Source of the DNA: a bacterium
GTDB taxonomy: Bacteria; Bacillota_I; Bacilli_A; Izemoplasmatales; UBA1188
Assembly (NCBI GenBank): GCA_017541975.1
Contig: JAFXYB010000027.1
Span: 1 to 40,654 of the forward strand
Length of the DNA stretch: 40,654 bases
Direction: 5' to 3'
Of this stretch, positions 1-8,255 are shown piece after piece. A program made the translations under genes and the position numbers. The notes beneath the pieces were generated by a model. The model was given only the letters and a program-made list of their open reading frames with translations, did not search any database and was not told the DNA's origin. Numbering within the stretch: position 1 is the stretch's first letter; every line of letters begins with the position of its first letter.

Positions 1-222
1 CAATCCTATGGTGTACCGGTTAGTCCGCCAGGGCTATTGCCGGGTAGCTAAGATTGGCAGGGATAAACGCTGAAAGCATCTAAGTGTGAAGCCTCCCTCA
101 AGATGAGATTTCCCATCAGCAATGATTAAGATCCCATGAAGAACACATGGTTGATAGGCTGGGTGTGTAAGCACGGTGACGTGTTAAGCTGACCAGTACT
201 AATAGATCGAAGACTTAACTTT
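1..222 (+). rRNA. 23S ribosomal RNA, 3' end (partial)
   Basis: The window opens inside a large-subunit rRNA gene. The conserved 3' portion is recognisable, including the GTACTAATAGATCGA block near 196-210 and the terminal ACTTAAC near 213-219. The 5' part lies outside the window. The 3' end is placed at about 222 from the family ending and is approximate. 5S rRNA and two tRNAs follow on the same strand, so this is the distal part of an rrn operon. Confidence 0.95.
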
Positions 223-253
223 GTATAAAAAATATATCCAGTTTTGAAAGAAT

Positions 254-364
<111 letters not shown>

Positions 365-385
365 CTTTCTTTATTTAGAGAAGAC

Positions 386-462
386 GCCTAAATAGCTCAG
401 TTGGTTAGAGCACCTGACTGTTAATCAGGGGGTCGTAGGTTCGAGTCCTACTTTGGGCGCCA
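386..462 (+). tRNA. tRNA-Asn (anticodon GUU)
   Basis: A 77-base cloverleaf with encoded CCA. The acceptor arm GCCTAAA pairs with TTTGGGC (one G-U), the anticodon loop is CTGTTAA, giving GTT, and the T-loop is TTCGAGT. The discriminator base is G, as expected for tRNA-Asn. It is the first of two tRNAs behind 5S rRNA. Confidence 0.96.
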
Positions 463-469
463 CTCTTTT

Positions 470-545
470 GACGAGTTGGAGAAATGGTCAACTCACAAGC
501 CTTTCACGCTTGCATTTATGGGTTCGAATCCCATACTCGCCACCA
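470..545 (+). tRNA. tRNA-Glu (anticodon UUC)
   Basis: A 76-base cloverleaf with encoded CCA. The anticodon loop CTTTCAC gives TTC (Glu), and the T-loop is TTCGAAT. The acceptor stem GACGAGT/ACTCGCC contains an A-C mismatch at the second pair. The D-arm resembles that of the second tRNA-Glu at 21937-22013. It is co-transcribed with the rRNA operon, judging by the 7-base gap to tRNA-Asn and the terminator 25 bases downstream. Confidence 0.94.
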
Positions 546-572
546 ATAAAGGAATTACAGAAAAAACAAAAA

Positions 573-609
573 ACTTGGCATTTGTAATGAGTTGTTGCCA
601 AGTTTTTTT
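573..609 (+). terminator. Intrinsic terminator of the rRNA-tRNA operon
   Basis: The inverted repeat ACTTGGCA (573-580) / TGCCAAGT (596-603) runs straight into seven T residues (603-609). It lies 27 bases behind tRNA-Glu and closes the rrn transcript. Confidence 0.88.
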
Positions 610-756
610 GTATATTTTTTGTTTTTGTTAGTATTTATATAGTGAGTTATAGTTATCGTATAACTTCCGCCATCGATGGGATGGGTGTTGCCTGTTTATA
701 GAAGCAGGAAAAAACCATAAAGCTCGTTGTATGAAGAGCTCATTAAGAGGCTTATT

Positions 757-1905
757 ATGATTTTAACTTACAAGTATAGGTATTATCCAACAAAAAACCA
801 AATGATCTATATCAATAATACTTTTACAGTTATAAAAAAATATTGGAATAGATTGCTAAAAGAAAAAACAATGATATATAAAGAATCTGGACAAATTTAT
901 ATTCATTTAATAAAAGATGTGCTGATATATGATGAATACATTTCTAATGATAAATACGATGTATATGGTGTCCAAAATTCGATTATGCAATTAAATGATT
1001 TATATGTAAGAAATAATAAGAATAATAAGCCTCTAAAACTTAAATCTGATTTAGATCAAAAAACATACTTTATAAATAATTACAAAAATAGAATTAGCAT
1101 AAAAGAAAATAATATTTTTATTAAAAGACTTGGAAATATTCAAGTCAAATATTCTAGACCAATACCTAAAAATGCAATTATCAAAAAAGCAACCATTATC
1201 AAAACAAAAACAATGAAATATTACATATGTATTTCATTTGAAACAGAAAGGATAATACAAAAAGAGAACTTAAACCTTAATAAAGCCATTGGCTTGGACT
1301 TCTCTGTTTCAAATCTTTATGTGGATAGCAATGGCAATAAAGGAAAACAAACTATCCAAAACGAACGTATAAGCAAGTATTATAATAAATTAGATAGCCT
1401 CTATGATTCTCTACATAGAAAAAAACCAGGTTCATCAAACTATAAAAAAGTATATTTAAAAATATTAAAAGTATATGAGCATATAAAAAATAAAAGAAAC
1501 GATTATTTGCATAAAGAATCTCATAAAATAGTAAATAAATATGATATTATTGCAATCGAATCATTAAATTTAAAACAAATGGCAAGTTTGCCATTTGTTA
1601 ATAAGGAAACCGGTAATAAGTTTAAATTAGGCAAAAGAGTATATGATGCATCTTATGCTAGGTTCTTATCGTTCCTTGAATATAAGAGCAAATTATACGG
1701 AAAAAGATTAATTACAGTTGATGAACATTTTCCATCAAGTCAAATTTGCTTTACATGTGGCTATATTAATAAAGAAACAAAACAGTTTAATAAAAAAACA
1801 ATTATTTGTCCTCAATGTGGAAAAATATATGACAGAGATATAAATGCTGCTAAAAATATAAAAAAAGAGGGCATAAGATTAATTGAAAGCAAAATGCGTA
1901 AATGA
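757..1905 (+). CDS. tnpB: IS200/IS605-family TnpB RNA-guided nuclease (orphan)
   Basis: This 382-residue TnpB has the three RuvC-like acidic positions intact: D181 in IGLDFSV, E268 in IAIESLNL, and the C-terminal DRDINAAKNI (about 359-368). A CxxC...CxxC zinc finger (C331, C334, C351, C354) precedes the last motif. The family encodes a transposon-associated endonuclease guided by a right-end RNA (omega RNA). I chose ATG 757 over the in-frame TTG at 727 because AGAGG lies 7 bases upstream and the protein then begins MILTYKYRYYPT, typical of the family. No TnpA transposase is nearby, so it is an orphan or a domesticated or non-autonomous copy, sitting just behind the rRNA operon. Codon use looks as AT-rich as that of its neighbours. 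Confidence 0.9.
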   Translation: MILTYKYRYYPTKNQMIYINNTFTVIKKYWNRLLKEKTMIYKESGQIYIHLIKDVLIYDEYISNDKYDVYGVQNSIMQLNDLYVRNNKNNKPLKLKSDLDQKTYFINNYKNRISIKENNIFIKRLGNIQVKYSRPIPKNAIIKKATIIKTKTMKYYICISFETERIIQKENLNLNKAIGLDFSVSNLYVDSNGNKGKQTIQNERISKYYNKLDSLYDSLHRKKPGSSNYKKVYLKILKVYEHIKNKRNDYLHKESHKIVNKYDIIAIESLNLKQMASLPFVNKETGNKFKLGKRVYDASYARFLSFLEYKSKLYGKRLITVDEHFPSSQICFTCGYINKETKQFNKKTIICPQCGKIYDRDINAAKNIKKEGIRLIESKMRK

Positions 1906-1945
1906 ATGGTAACACTTTTATATTATGCGTGTTAATATATTAATA
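1846..1945 (+). ncRNA. Candidate TnpB guide RNA (omega RNA) / element right end
   Basis: In IS605-type elements the guide RNA scaffold overlaps the 3' end of tnpB and runs to the right end of the element. Here the tail and the following 40 bases show complementary blocks: GCATAA (1871-1876) with TTATGC (1923-1928), AACAC (1911-1915) with GTGTT (1929-1933), and the palindrome TTAATATATTAA (1932-1943). The location is family knowledge; the exact ends and folding are inference, and no second copy is present to define the boundary. Confidence 0.35.
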
Positions 1946-1973
1946 AGAAACAATTATAAATATGAGGTGGAAG

Positions 1974-2792
1974 ATGAATATTGGCGTAAATACATGGGGA
2001 TTGTCTAAAGCATTTAAAAAAGATTATAATGGAACTTTGGACAGACTAAAAGAACTAGGAATAACAGAAATCGAACCTTGTTTTGTTCTTAATGATTCTT
2101 TTAATTTCTTTAAAAGAATAGGTTTTTATATTGGCTTGGCTTTGAATGGAACAAGTGGCAGTAACTGGTTCACTCATCAAATTGATGAAAAGATGAAAGC
2201 AATAAAAGAAAAAGGATTTATAGTAAAATATGCACATTTAACTTTTATTATGCCAGATAAAAAAGCTCTAGGAAAAATGATCCCAACAGCTATTGAACTT
2301 GCCAAAAAGTATGATATTAAGGGATATGTAATATCATTATTAGTTAAAGACAAGGAAACAACTCTTCAATATTTTGATGACATTGATAAATTTTCAAAAG
2401 CATTAAAAGAAGTTGGGTGCAAAACAATCTATCACAATCATAGCGAAGAAATGGATGTAGCTTTAGACTTCTTAATGGAAAGTTTTCCTGATTTGGACTT
2501 AGAGTTTGATGTTGGTTGGTCTATAATAGGTAAAAAAGATCCAATAGAATTCTTAAATAAATATCCAGATAGAATTAAAATAATTCATTTTAAAGATGCT
2601 AAACAAGATAGTGATAAAGATTTATCAATAGTAATCGGTAACGGGGCATTAGATTTAAGATCAGTAGTAGAGATCACAAAAGAGAAATATCTCAAGGGAG
2701 AGATTGAGTACATAATTGATCAGGATGCAAGCAAGAACGATATTATCAATGATATTAGACTTGGCCTTGAAAACATTCAAAAATATCTATAA
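1974..2792 (+). CDS. Sugar phosphate isomerase/epimerase-like TIM-barrel protein
   Basis: This 272-residue protein resembles the xylose-isomerase-like TIM-barrel family (IolE/IolI type, AP_endonuc_2 fold). Metal-site-like motifs appear in order: YHNH (153-156), FDVGW (178-182), IIHFKD (203-208) and IDQD (248-251). These families use a divalent metal to isomerise or epimerise sugars and inositol derivatives; the substrate here is unknown. Start choice: ATG 1962 has no ribosome site, whereas GAGGTG (1964-1969) precedes ATG 1974, from which the protein begins MNIGVNTWG as in relatives. It stands alone between the TnpB element and the convergent def gene, with no sugar transporter or kinase beside it to reveal its substrate. 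Confidence 0.78.
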   Translation: MNIGVNTWGLSKAFKKDYNGTLDRLKELGITEIEPCFVLNDSFNFFKRIGFYIGLALNGTSGSNWFTHQIDEKMKAIKEKGFIVKYAHLTFIMPDKKALGKMIPTAIELAKKYDIKGYVISLLVKDKETTLQYFDDIDKFSKALKEVGCKTIYHNHSEEMDVALDFLMESFPDLDLEFDVGWSIIGKKDPIEFLNKYPDRIKIIHFKDAKQDSDKDLSIVIGNGALDLRSVVEITKEKYLKGEIEYIIDQDASKNDIINDIRLGLENIQKYL

Positions 2793-2825
2793 GAAATAAG
2801 CTAGATTTAATCTAGCTTATTTCTT
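2791..2825. terminator. Bidirectional hairpin terminator shared by the isomerase gene and def
   Basis: A perfect 15-bp inverted repeat, AAGAAATAAGCTAGA (2791-2805) and TCTAGCTTATTTCTT (2811-2825), has a 5-base loop. The left arm begins inside the isomerase stop codon and the right arm encodes the last residues and stop of def. The short T-rich tail on the plus strand (TTATTTCTT) lies within the arm, so termination strength is uncertain. Confidence 0.7.
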
Positions 2826-3360
2826 CTGCACCAACAAAATTGTTGGTAATCTTATCTGTAAATAAAACACCATTTAAATGATCATATTCGTGTTGAACAA
2901 CAATAGAAGGATAATCTATAAATGTCTTAACTGAATCAATGGTATTTTTTTCTATAGGATCATACCATGTCCCACGAATTTTGACCTTTTTATGTCTTAG
3001 AACACGTCCATATTTATTTGGAACAGATAAACAACCTTCGCCATTCCCACCAAGAAATACCATTTGAACACTTTCAGCTACAATTTCAGGATTAAACACA
3101 ACAAATTGTAGTATTTCTTCACCATCATTAATATAGACGGCAAATATCCTTTTTGATATTCCAATCTGAGGAGCCGCAAGTCCAACGCCACTTCTTAAAT
3201 TATATTTTTTAGATAGTTTTTCATCTTGGCTCATCTTTAAGTATTTAAGCATTCTTTTTCCTATATTTAAATCATTCTTTGAAATAGGCAATTGAACCTT
3301 TTCAGCAATTCTTCTCAATACTTCATTGCCAACTTTAACAATACATTCATTATCTATCAT
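2812..3360 (-). CDS. def: Peptide deformylase
   Basis: This is a 182-residue deformylase, which removes the formyl group from the N-terminal methionine of new proteins. All three family motifs are intact: GVGLAAPQ (58-65), EGCLSVP (108-114, Cys metal ligand) and QHEYDH (156-161, two His ligands and catalytic Glu). Start: ATG at 3360 follows GGTGAT (3365-3370); an in-frame GTG at 3369 would put the start inside that ribosome site. It is transcribed away from MATE-priA-fmt. fmt, the enzyme that adds the formyl group, lies about 4 kb away on the other strand, so the frequent def-fmt neighbourhood is broken up here by inversion and the MATE insertion. Confidence 0.96.
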   Translation of the reverse strand: MIDNECIVKVGNEVLRRIAEKVQLPISKNDLNIGKRMLKYLKMSQDEKLSKKYNLRSGVGLAAPQIGISKRIFAVYINDGEEILQFVVFNPEIVAESVQMVFLGGNGEGCLSVPNKYGRVLRHKKVKIRGTWYDPIEKNTIDSVKTFIDYPSIVVQHEYDHLNGVLFTDKITNNFVGAEEIS

Positions 3361-3399
3361 ATTAATCACCGAATATATTATACCATATGTAAAAAATAA

Positions 3400-3426
3400 A
3401 TTGATATTTTATGGTAAAATATCAAT
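3400..3426. promoter_or_regulatory. 12-bp perfect palindrome over the MATE promoter (candidate operator)
   Basis: ATTGATATTTTA (3400-3411) and TAAAATATCAAT (3415-3426) are perfect inverted repeats around TGG. The centre and right arm contain TGGTAAAAT (3412-3420), which fits an extended -10 box (TGn + TAAAAT). The right arm ends directly before the AGGTG ribosome site of the MATE gene. A dimeric repressor site is the simplest reading; an RNA hairpin is less likely if transcription starts near 3427. Confidence 0.5.
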
Positions 3427-3436
3427 AGGTGTAAAT

Positions 3437-4840
3437 ATGAAAAATAGAGAATTAATGAGTGGTGGCAATCCATTTAAAACAGTAATTATTTTTTCGATAC
3501 CATCCATTCTTGCTATGTTAATCAACTCAATATATAACGTTGTTGATAAAATATTTATTGGCAACTATGTATCTCATGAAGCTTTAGCTGGATTACAAGT
3601 TGTTGCACCATTAACCTTTCTTGCTTTTAGTGTCATTGTTATGTTTGGGCTTGGAAGCGCCACTTATTCTTCAAATAAATTAGGTGAAAAGAAAGACGAA
3701 GAGGCAATTAAAATATTTAATAATTCACTTATTTTATCTTCAATTGTTGTTGTTTTTATTATGCTTTTATTCTTTATTTTTTCTAATTTTTTACTAACTT
3801 TATGTGGCGCTCTTCCAGAAAATAGAATATACGCAGAAGAATACCTTTTTGTTTTAACATTTGGTTTTATTTTTCAATCTATATCTTATTTCTTCACAAT
3901 GAATATTAGAAGTGAGGGAAGACCGCTCTACTCAATGTTTGCTCAAATAACGGGATGTGTTGTAAATATTGTCTTAGATGCGCTATTTATCATTGCATTT
4001 AAGTGGGGTGTTATAGGAGCTGCTTTAGCTACCGTTATTGGTCATATATCTAACTTTGCTATAGGGCTATATTTCTATGTTTTTTCAAAGAAGAACTACT
4101 TTACTCTTAATTTAAAAGAAGGAATCAAAATTGAATGGAAATATATGATGCAAGTAGTTTTAATTGGACTATCTAGTGCAATCCTAAACATTTGCAATTT
4201 TGTTTCAACAATTATATATAATAACGTCATAGGTAAATATACAAATGCTTTATCTATTCTTGCAATTTTAACGTCGTTAGATGCTTTATGTATAATGCCT
4301 TGTGTAGGAATCAGACAAGGTTTATTACCTATATTTGGTTATAATTATGGTGAAAGAAACTATAATCGTATATTTAAAATATATGGTGTCGGACTAATAT
4401 ATGGTCTATTCTTTGGCGTTATGATGTGCTTCACAATTATGTCTTTTCCACATTTCTTTATTAATTTATTTGTTGAAGGTGGAGAAACACAGGAACTTAT
4501 CGACGAGGCTGTTAGAATTCTCAGATTCTATCCAATAGGTATAACTATAATAAGTATTAACATGAATACATCCGCACTATATCAAGCAACTCGTGCAAAA
4601 TTTAAAGCTTCATTTTTATCTGCTATGAGACAATGTATATACTTAATACCATTGCTATACGTTTTAGATGCACTTTATGGAAGTGGTGGTGTGTGGTATG
4701 CTATGCCAATGTCAGATGTATTATCAGCCATAACAGGATTATTCCTATTCTTTACAACATACATATGCTATAAAAAGTTAGGATACTTATCTATAAAAGA
4801 TTATAGAAATTCAAGTCGTCATGAGGAACAAATGATATGA
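3437..4840 (+). CDS. MATE-family efflux transporter
   Basis: This 468-residue integral membrane protein has about 12 hydrophobic segments and the MATE/DinF pattern: an N-terminal LMSGGNPFKTVIIFSIPSIL-type start, NVVDKIFIGNYV near residue 35, and a repeat of the fold in the second half (RQGLLPIFGYNYGERNY). The family exports drugs or cationic metabolites in exchange for Na+ or H+; the substrate is not readable. Start: the reading frame is open back to 3326, but AGGTG (3427-3431) lies 5 bases before ATG 3437, which gives the usual length. Its stop overlaps the priA start (ATGATATGATG), indicating translational coupling, and a palindrome covers its promoter. Confidence 0.9.
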   Translation: MKNRELMSGGNPFKTVIIFSIPSILAMLINSIYNVVDKIFIGNYVSHEALAGLQVVAPLTFLAFSVIVMFGLGSATYSSNKLGEKKDEEAIKIFNNSLILSSIVVVFIMLLFFIFSNFLLTLCGALPENRIYAEEYLFVLTFGFIFQSISYFFTMNIRSEGRPLYSMFAQITGCVVNIVLDALFIIAFKWGVIGAALATVIGHISNFAIGLYFYVFSKKNYFTLNLKEGIKIEWKYMMQVVLIGLSSAILNICNFVSTIIYNNVIGKYTNALSILAILTSLDALCIMPCVGIRQGLLPIFGYNYGERNYNRIFKIYGVGLIYGLFFGVMMCFTIMSFPHFFINLFVEGGETQELIDEAVRILRFYPIGITIISINMNTSALYQATRAKFKASFLSAMRQCIYLIPLLYVLDALYGSGGVWYAMPMSDVLSAITGLFLFFTTYICYKKLGYLSIKDYRNSSRHEEQMI

Positions 4841-7179
4841 TGATTGCAGAAGTCATTCTCGATTTAAAAAATAAATCCGTTGATAAGCCTTTCTCTTATG
4901 CTGTACCGGAAAGGTTTTTGAGCGTTATTGAAATTGGCGAAAGATGCTATGTTGATTTTTCAAGTTTTAAACGTATGGGAATTATAATTGATCTCAAAGA
5001 CGAAGAACCAACAATGCCACTAAAAGAAATAGAAGAATTGATAGATATCGAGCCAGTTTTAACCGAAGAATTAATTAAAGTAGCTACGTATTTATCTAAA
5101 ACATCCTGTTATCCTCTTATCACATATCTACAGACAATGATTCCTAATGTCTTAAAAGTTGGTTACACTAAAACAGTTAAATTATTAGATAAAGATGACT
5201 TCCAATTAAATCTTATTTTCAACGGGAATGATAGTATAGATTATAATAAACTCGATAATCATGACATATCAAAAATAAAAGAAGCGCTAAAAAAGAAACA
5301 AGTTGAAATAATTTTTAATTATTCTAAAAAAGAATCTATTAAATATGAAAAGATCGTTTATCTTAACTATGTTCCTGAAAAAATGACAGAAAAAAGAAAG
5401 CAAATCGTAGATTATTTGCTTTCAAATAATAAATCAGAAAGATGGCCAATCTTAAGAGAAAAACTTTCGGTTAGTCTTGATACAATCAATAGGATGAATG
5501 CCCAAGGAATTGTAAGCATTAAAGATAAAGAAGTATTTAGGAATGTAGAAACCCTAAAGCCTCTCAAAGATAAAAAGGTCATTTTTACAGAAGAACAAAA
5601 CCAAGCTTTTAACAAAATAGCAAGTAACTTAGATAAAGAAAACGTTTTTCTTCTTCATGGAATAACAGGCAGTGGAAAAACAGAAATATACTTAAATCTA
5701 TTTGAAGAGGTTTTAAAGAAAGGAAAAGAAGCAATAATGCTAGTTCCTGAAATTTCTCTTACTCCGATGATGGTAAATAGATTTAAATCTCGATTTGGCA
5801 GCAATGTGGCGATTTTTCACTCGGAATTATCTGATAATGTAAGATATGATGAATGGAGAAAAATTTTAAAAGGCGATGTTAAGATTGTTGTTGGTGCGAG
5901 AAGTGCTATTTTTGCACCATTCAAAAATCTCGGTATCATTGTAATAGACGAGGAGCATGAACAGACCTACAAACAAGATACCCAACCTATATATCATGCG
6001 AAAGACGTTGCTCTTGCAAGAATAAAAAATCATAATTGTATGCTATTACTTGGTAGTGCAACACCATCAGTGGAATCATATGCACGATGTTTAAAAGACG
6101 TGTATCATTTAGTTGAAATAAAACATAGAGCAAACAATTATGGGCTTCCAAAAACTGTTGTCGTTGATCTAAACGAAGAATTCAGAAAAGGAATGAATGG
6201 TTATATTTCTACAAAACTTAAAAATGAAATAGAATCACGTTTAGAAAAATCAGAACAATCCCTACTATTACTAAATAGAAGAGGCTATTCAAACTATCTA
6301 ATGTGTAGAGCTTGTGGTCACGTAGAAAAATGCCCAAACTGTGACGTAACACTTACGTATCATAATTTCGATAAAACATTAAAATGCCATTATTGTGGAT
6401 ATGAGACCCCTGTCATAACAAAATGTACAAAATGTGGTAGCACATTTATTGAAAAGGTTGGCTTTGGAACAGAGAAGTTAGAAGAAGAACTGAAAAATCT
6501 TTTTCCTTCTGCAAAAGTAGTTAGAATGGATAACGATACAACAAGAGGCAAAAACGGCCATGAAAAAGTTCTCTATGAGTTTGAAAATAATGGTGATATC
6601 CTTGTTGGCACACAAATGATTGCAAAAGGATTAGATTTTCCAAATGTTACTCTTGTTGGAGTAATAAATATAGATCAATCCTTAAAGATACCGGATTTTA
6701 GAAGCAAGGAAACCACTTTTGAACTACTCACCCAAGTATCTGGAAGAGCAGGAAGAGGTGATAAACCGGGTCTTGTGGTTGTTCAAACTTATAATAAAGA
6801 CCACTATGCAATAAAATATGGTTTAAAGCAGGACTATCTAGGGTTTTTTAATGAAGAAATGAAAGTCAGAAAGATAGCAAGATTTTCTCCATTCTTTTTC
6901 ATGACACAGATCAAAATAAAATCTAAAGAATTGAAAACAGCATTTGAAGAATGTCAAAAAATCAAGTATCAATTAGAAGAATCTTTCCCAAATGGTGACT
7001 TAATTATTTTAGGTCCGCTACAGCCATCTGTAGCTAGAATTGATAATAATTATATTTTTAACCTAGTTTTAAAATATAAAAAAGTTGATAATTTAGATAT
7101 TATATTAAAGAATATATATGATAAGGAAAGCAAAGAAGACATCCTAATCTCTATAGATAGATTTCCAACTTCTTTCTAG
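4837..7179 (+). CDS. priA: Primosomal protein N' (replication-restart helicase PriA)
   Basis: This 780-residue superfamily-2 helicase reloads the replisome at stalled forks. Visible in order: an N-terminal 3'-DNA-binding domain (about 1-105), Walker A GITGSGKTE (about 275-283), the DEEH box in IVIDEEHEQTYKQ (about 369-381), the cysteine-rich zinc region with paired CxxC motifs (about 490-540), and the C-terminal helicase motifs GTQMIAKGLDFP and QVSGRAGRGDKPG. It overlaps the MATE stop by 4 bases, with GAGGA about 10 bases upstream. ATG 4840 is an equally possible start (protein then MIAEVILD). fmt follows 8 bases later, the common priA-fmt order in Bacillota. Confidence 0.97.
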   Translation: MMIAEVILDLKNKSVDKPFSYAVPERFLSVIEIGERCYVDFSSFKRMGIIIDLKDEEPTMPLKEIEELIDIEPVLTEELIKVATYLSKTSCYPLITYLQTMIPNVLKVGYTKTVKLLDKDDFQLNLIFNGNDSIDYNKLDNHDISKIKEALKKKQVEIIFNYSKKESIKYEKIVYLNYVPEKMTEKRKQIVDYLLSNNKSERWPILREKLSVSLDTINRMNAQGIVSIKDKEVFRNVETLKPLKDKKVIFTEEQNQAFNKIASNLDKENVFLLHGITGSGKTEIYLNLFEEVLKKGKEAIMLVPEISLTPMMVNRFKSRFGSNVAIFHSELSDNVRYDEWRKILKGDVKIVVGARSAIFAPFKNLGIIVIDEEHEQTYKQDTQPIYHAKDVALARIKNHNCMLLLGSATPSVESYARCLKDVYHLVEIKHRANNYGLPKTVVVDLNEEFRKGMNGYISTKLKNEIESRLEKSEQSLLLLNRRGYSNYLMCRACGHVEKCPNCDVTLTYHNFDKTLKCHYCGYETPVITKCTKCGSTFIEKVGFGTEKLEEELKNLFPSAKVVRMDNDTTRGKNGHEKVLYEFENNGDILVGTQMIAKGLDFPNVTLVGVINIDQSLKIPDFRSKETTFELLTQVSGRAGRGDKPGLVVVQTYNKDHYAIKYGLKQDYLGFFNEEMKVRKIARFSPFFFMTQIKIKSKELKTAFEECQKIKYQLEESFPNGDLIILGPLQPSVARIDNNYIFNLVLKYKKVDNLDIILKNIYDKESKEDILISIDRFPTSF

Positions 7180-7187
7180 GTGAAACA

Positions 7188-8129
7188 ATGAACAAAGATA
7201 TAAAAATATGTTTTATGGGATCGCCATTATTTGGTAAAATTGTTCTCGAAAAATTAATAGAAAACTTCAGTGTTGTGCTTGTAGTAACTCAACCAGATTC
7301 ATCTACAAAAGGAGGTAGAGTTATAATAGAACAACCAGTTAAGAAATTGGCTATGGAATATAATATTCCTATATTTCAACCTGCGAATATCAAAGAAAAC
7401 TTTTCTGTTATGAAAGAATATGAATTTGATTATATAGTAACTGCTGCCTATGGTCAGTTTATTCCACTAGACGTTCTTCATCTTCCAAAAAAATTGACAC
7501 TAAATGTTCATGGTTCATTGCTTCCAAAATATCGTGGAGGAGCTCCTATTCAAAGGGCAATAGAAAACGGAGATGAATACTTAGGAGTTACAATAATGAG
7601 AACGATTCTCAAGATGGACGCTGGTGTCATTTATAAGCAATCAAAAATCAAATTAGAAGACTCAGACAACTATGAAACAATGACATATAAGCTTGCAAGT
7701 CAAGGAGCCCTTGATATAGTTGAAGTAATAGAAAAAATGTATGAAAATAGTGAAAGCATTGAACCAATCCATCAAGATGTCTCATTAGTTACATTTGCTC
7801 CTAATATTTCAAAAAACGAGGAAATATTGCGATTTTCTGAAAATGCATCAACGATCTTTAACAAGATTAGAGCATTTAACCCAAACCCTTTAACATACTT
7901 CACCCATAAAGGCCAAACATACAGAGTTTATTCCTCTACAGTCATTGAAGATAATTCAAATGCTCTTCCTGGTACCATTTTAGAAAACAAAAAATCATTA
8001 ATTATAAAATGTGGAGAAAATGCATTAAAAATCTTGGAAATCCAGCCATCTGGAAAGCAAAAAATGGATATTGCAAGCTTTTTAAATGGATATCGAAACA
8101 AATTTGAAATTAATTCGATAATTGAATAA
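7188..8129 (+). CDS. fmt: Methionyl-tRNA formyltransferase
   Basis: This 313-residue enzyme formylates initiator Met-tRNA using 10-formyl-THF. The catalytic Asn-His-Asp set is present: N107 and H109 in LNVHGSLLPKYRGGAPIQ and D144 in LKMDAG. A C-terminal OB-like domain follows (from about 205). AGGTGA at the priA stop serves as the ribosome site, so it is coupled to priA. It closes the MATE-priA-fmt operon; a terminator stands about 25 bases downstream. The rsmB gene that often follows fmt in Bacillota is absent here. Confidence 0.97.
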   Translation: MNKDIKICFMGSPLFGKIVLEKLIENFSVVLVVTQPDSSTKGGRVIIEQPVKKLAMEYNIPIFQPANIKENFSVMKEYEFDYIVTAAYGQFIPLDVLHLPKKLTLNVHGSLLPKYRGGAPIQRAIENGDEYLGVTIMRTILKMDAGVIYKQSKIKLEDSDNYETMTYKLASQGALDIVEVIEKMYENSESIEPIHQDVSLVTFAPNISKNEEILRFSENASTIFNKIRAFNPNPLTYFTHKGQTYRVYSSTVIEDNSNALPGTILENKKSLIIKCGENALKILEIQPSGKQKMDIASFLNGYRNKFEINSIIE

Positions 8130-8151
8130 TCAATTTGACATATTTTTAAAT

Positions 8152-8179
8152 AAAAGGTTCCAATCATGGAACTTTTTTT
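8152..8179 (+). terminator. Intrinsic terminator after fmt
   Basis: The stem GTTCCA (8157-8162) / TGGAAC (8167-8172) is extended by a G-U pair and A-T pairs. It has a 4-base loop and is followed by seven T residues (8173-8179). It ends the MATE-priA-fmt transcript. Confidence 0.88.
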
Positions 8180-8221
8180 ATTTTAAATATCTTACCTGTT
8201 ATTTATTTTAATCACTTAATG

Positions 8222-8230
8222 TGTTAAAAT
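8222..8230 (+). promoter_or_regulatory. Candidate extended -10 promoter of the pgpA operon
   Basis: TGTTAAAAT (8222-8230) matches an extended -10 (TGn + TAAAAT) 25 bases before the pgpA start codon. The -35 region at 17 bases upstream is only T-rich (TTTATT-like). The same form of -10 appears before the MATE gene. Confidence 0.45.
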
Positions 8231-8255
8231 AATTTCAGTGTAAAGGAGATAAAAT

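Noticed and set aside
727-756. TTG start for the TnpB gene
   Set aside because: ATG 757 has AGAGG at proper spacing and gives the usual family N-terminus; the extra 10 residues are not TnpB-like.
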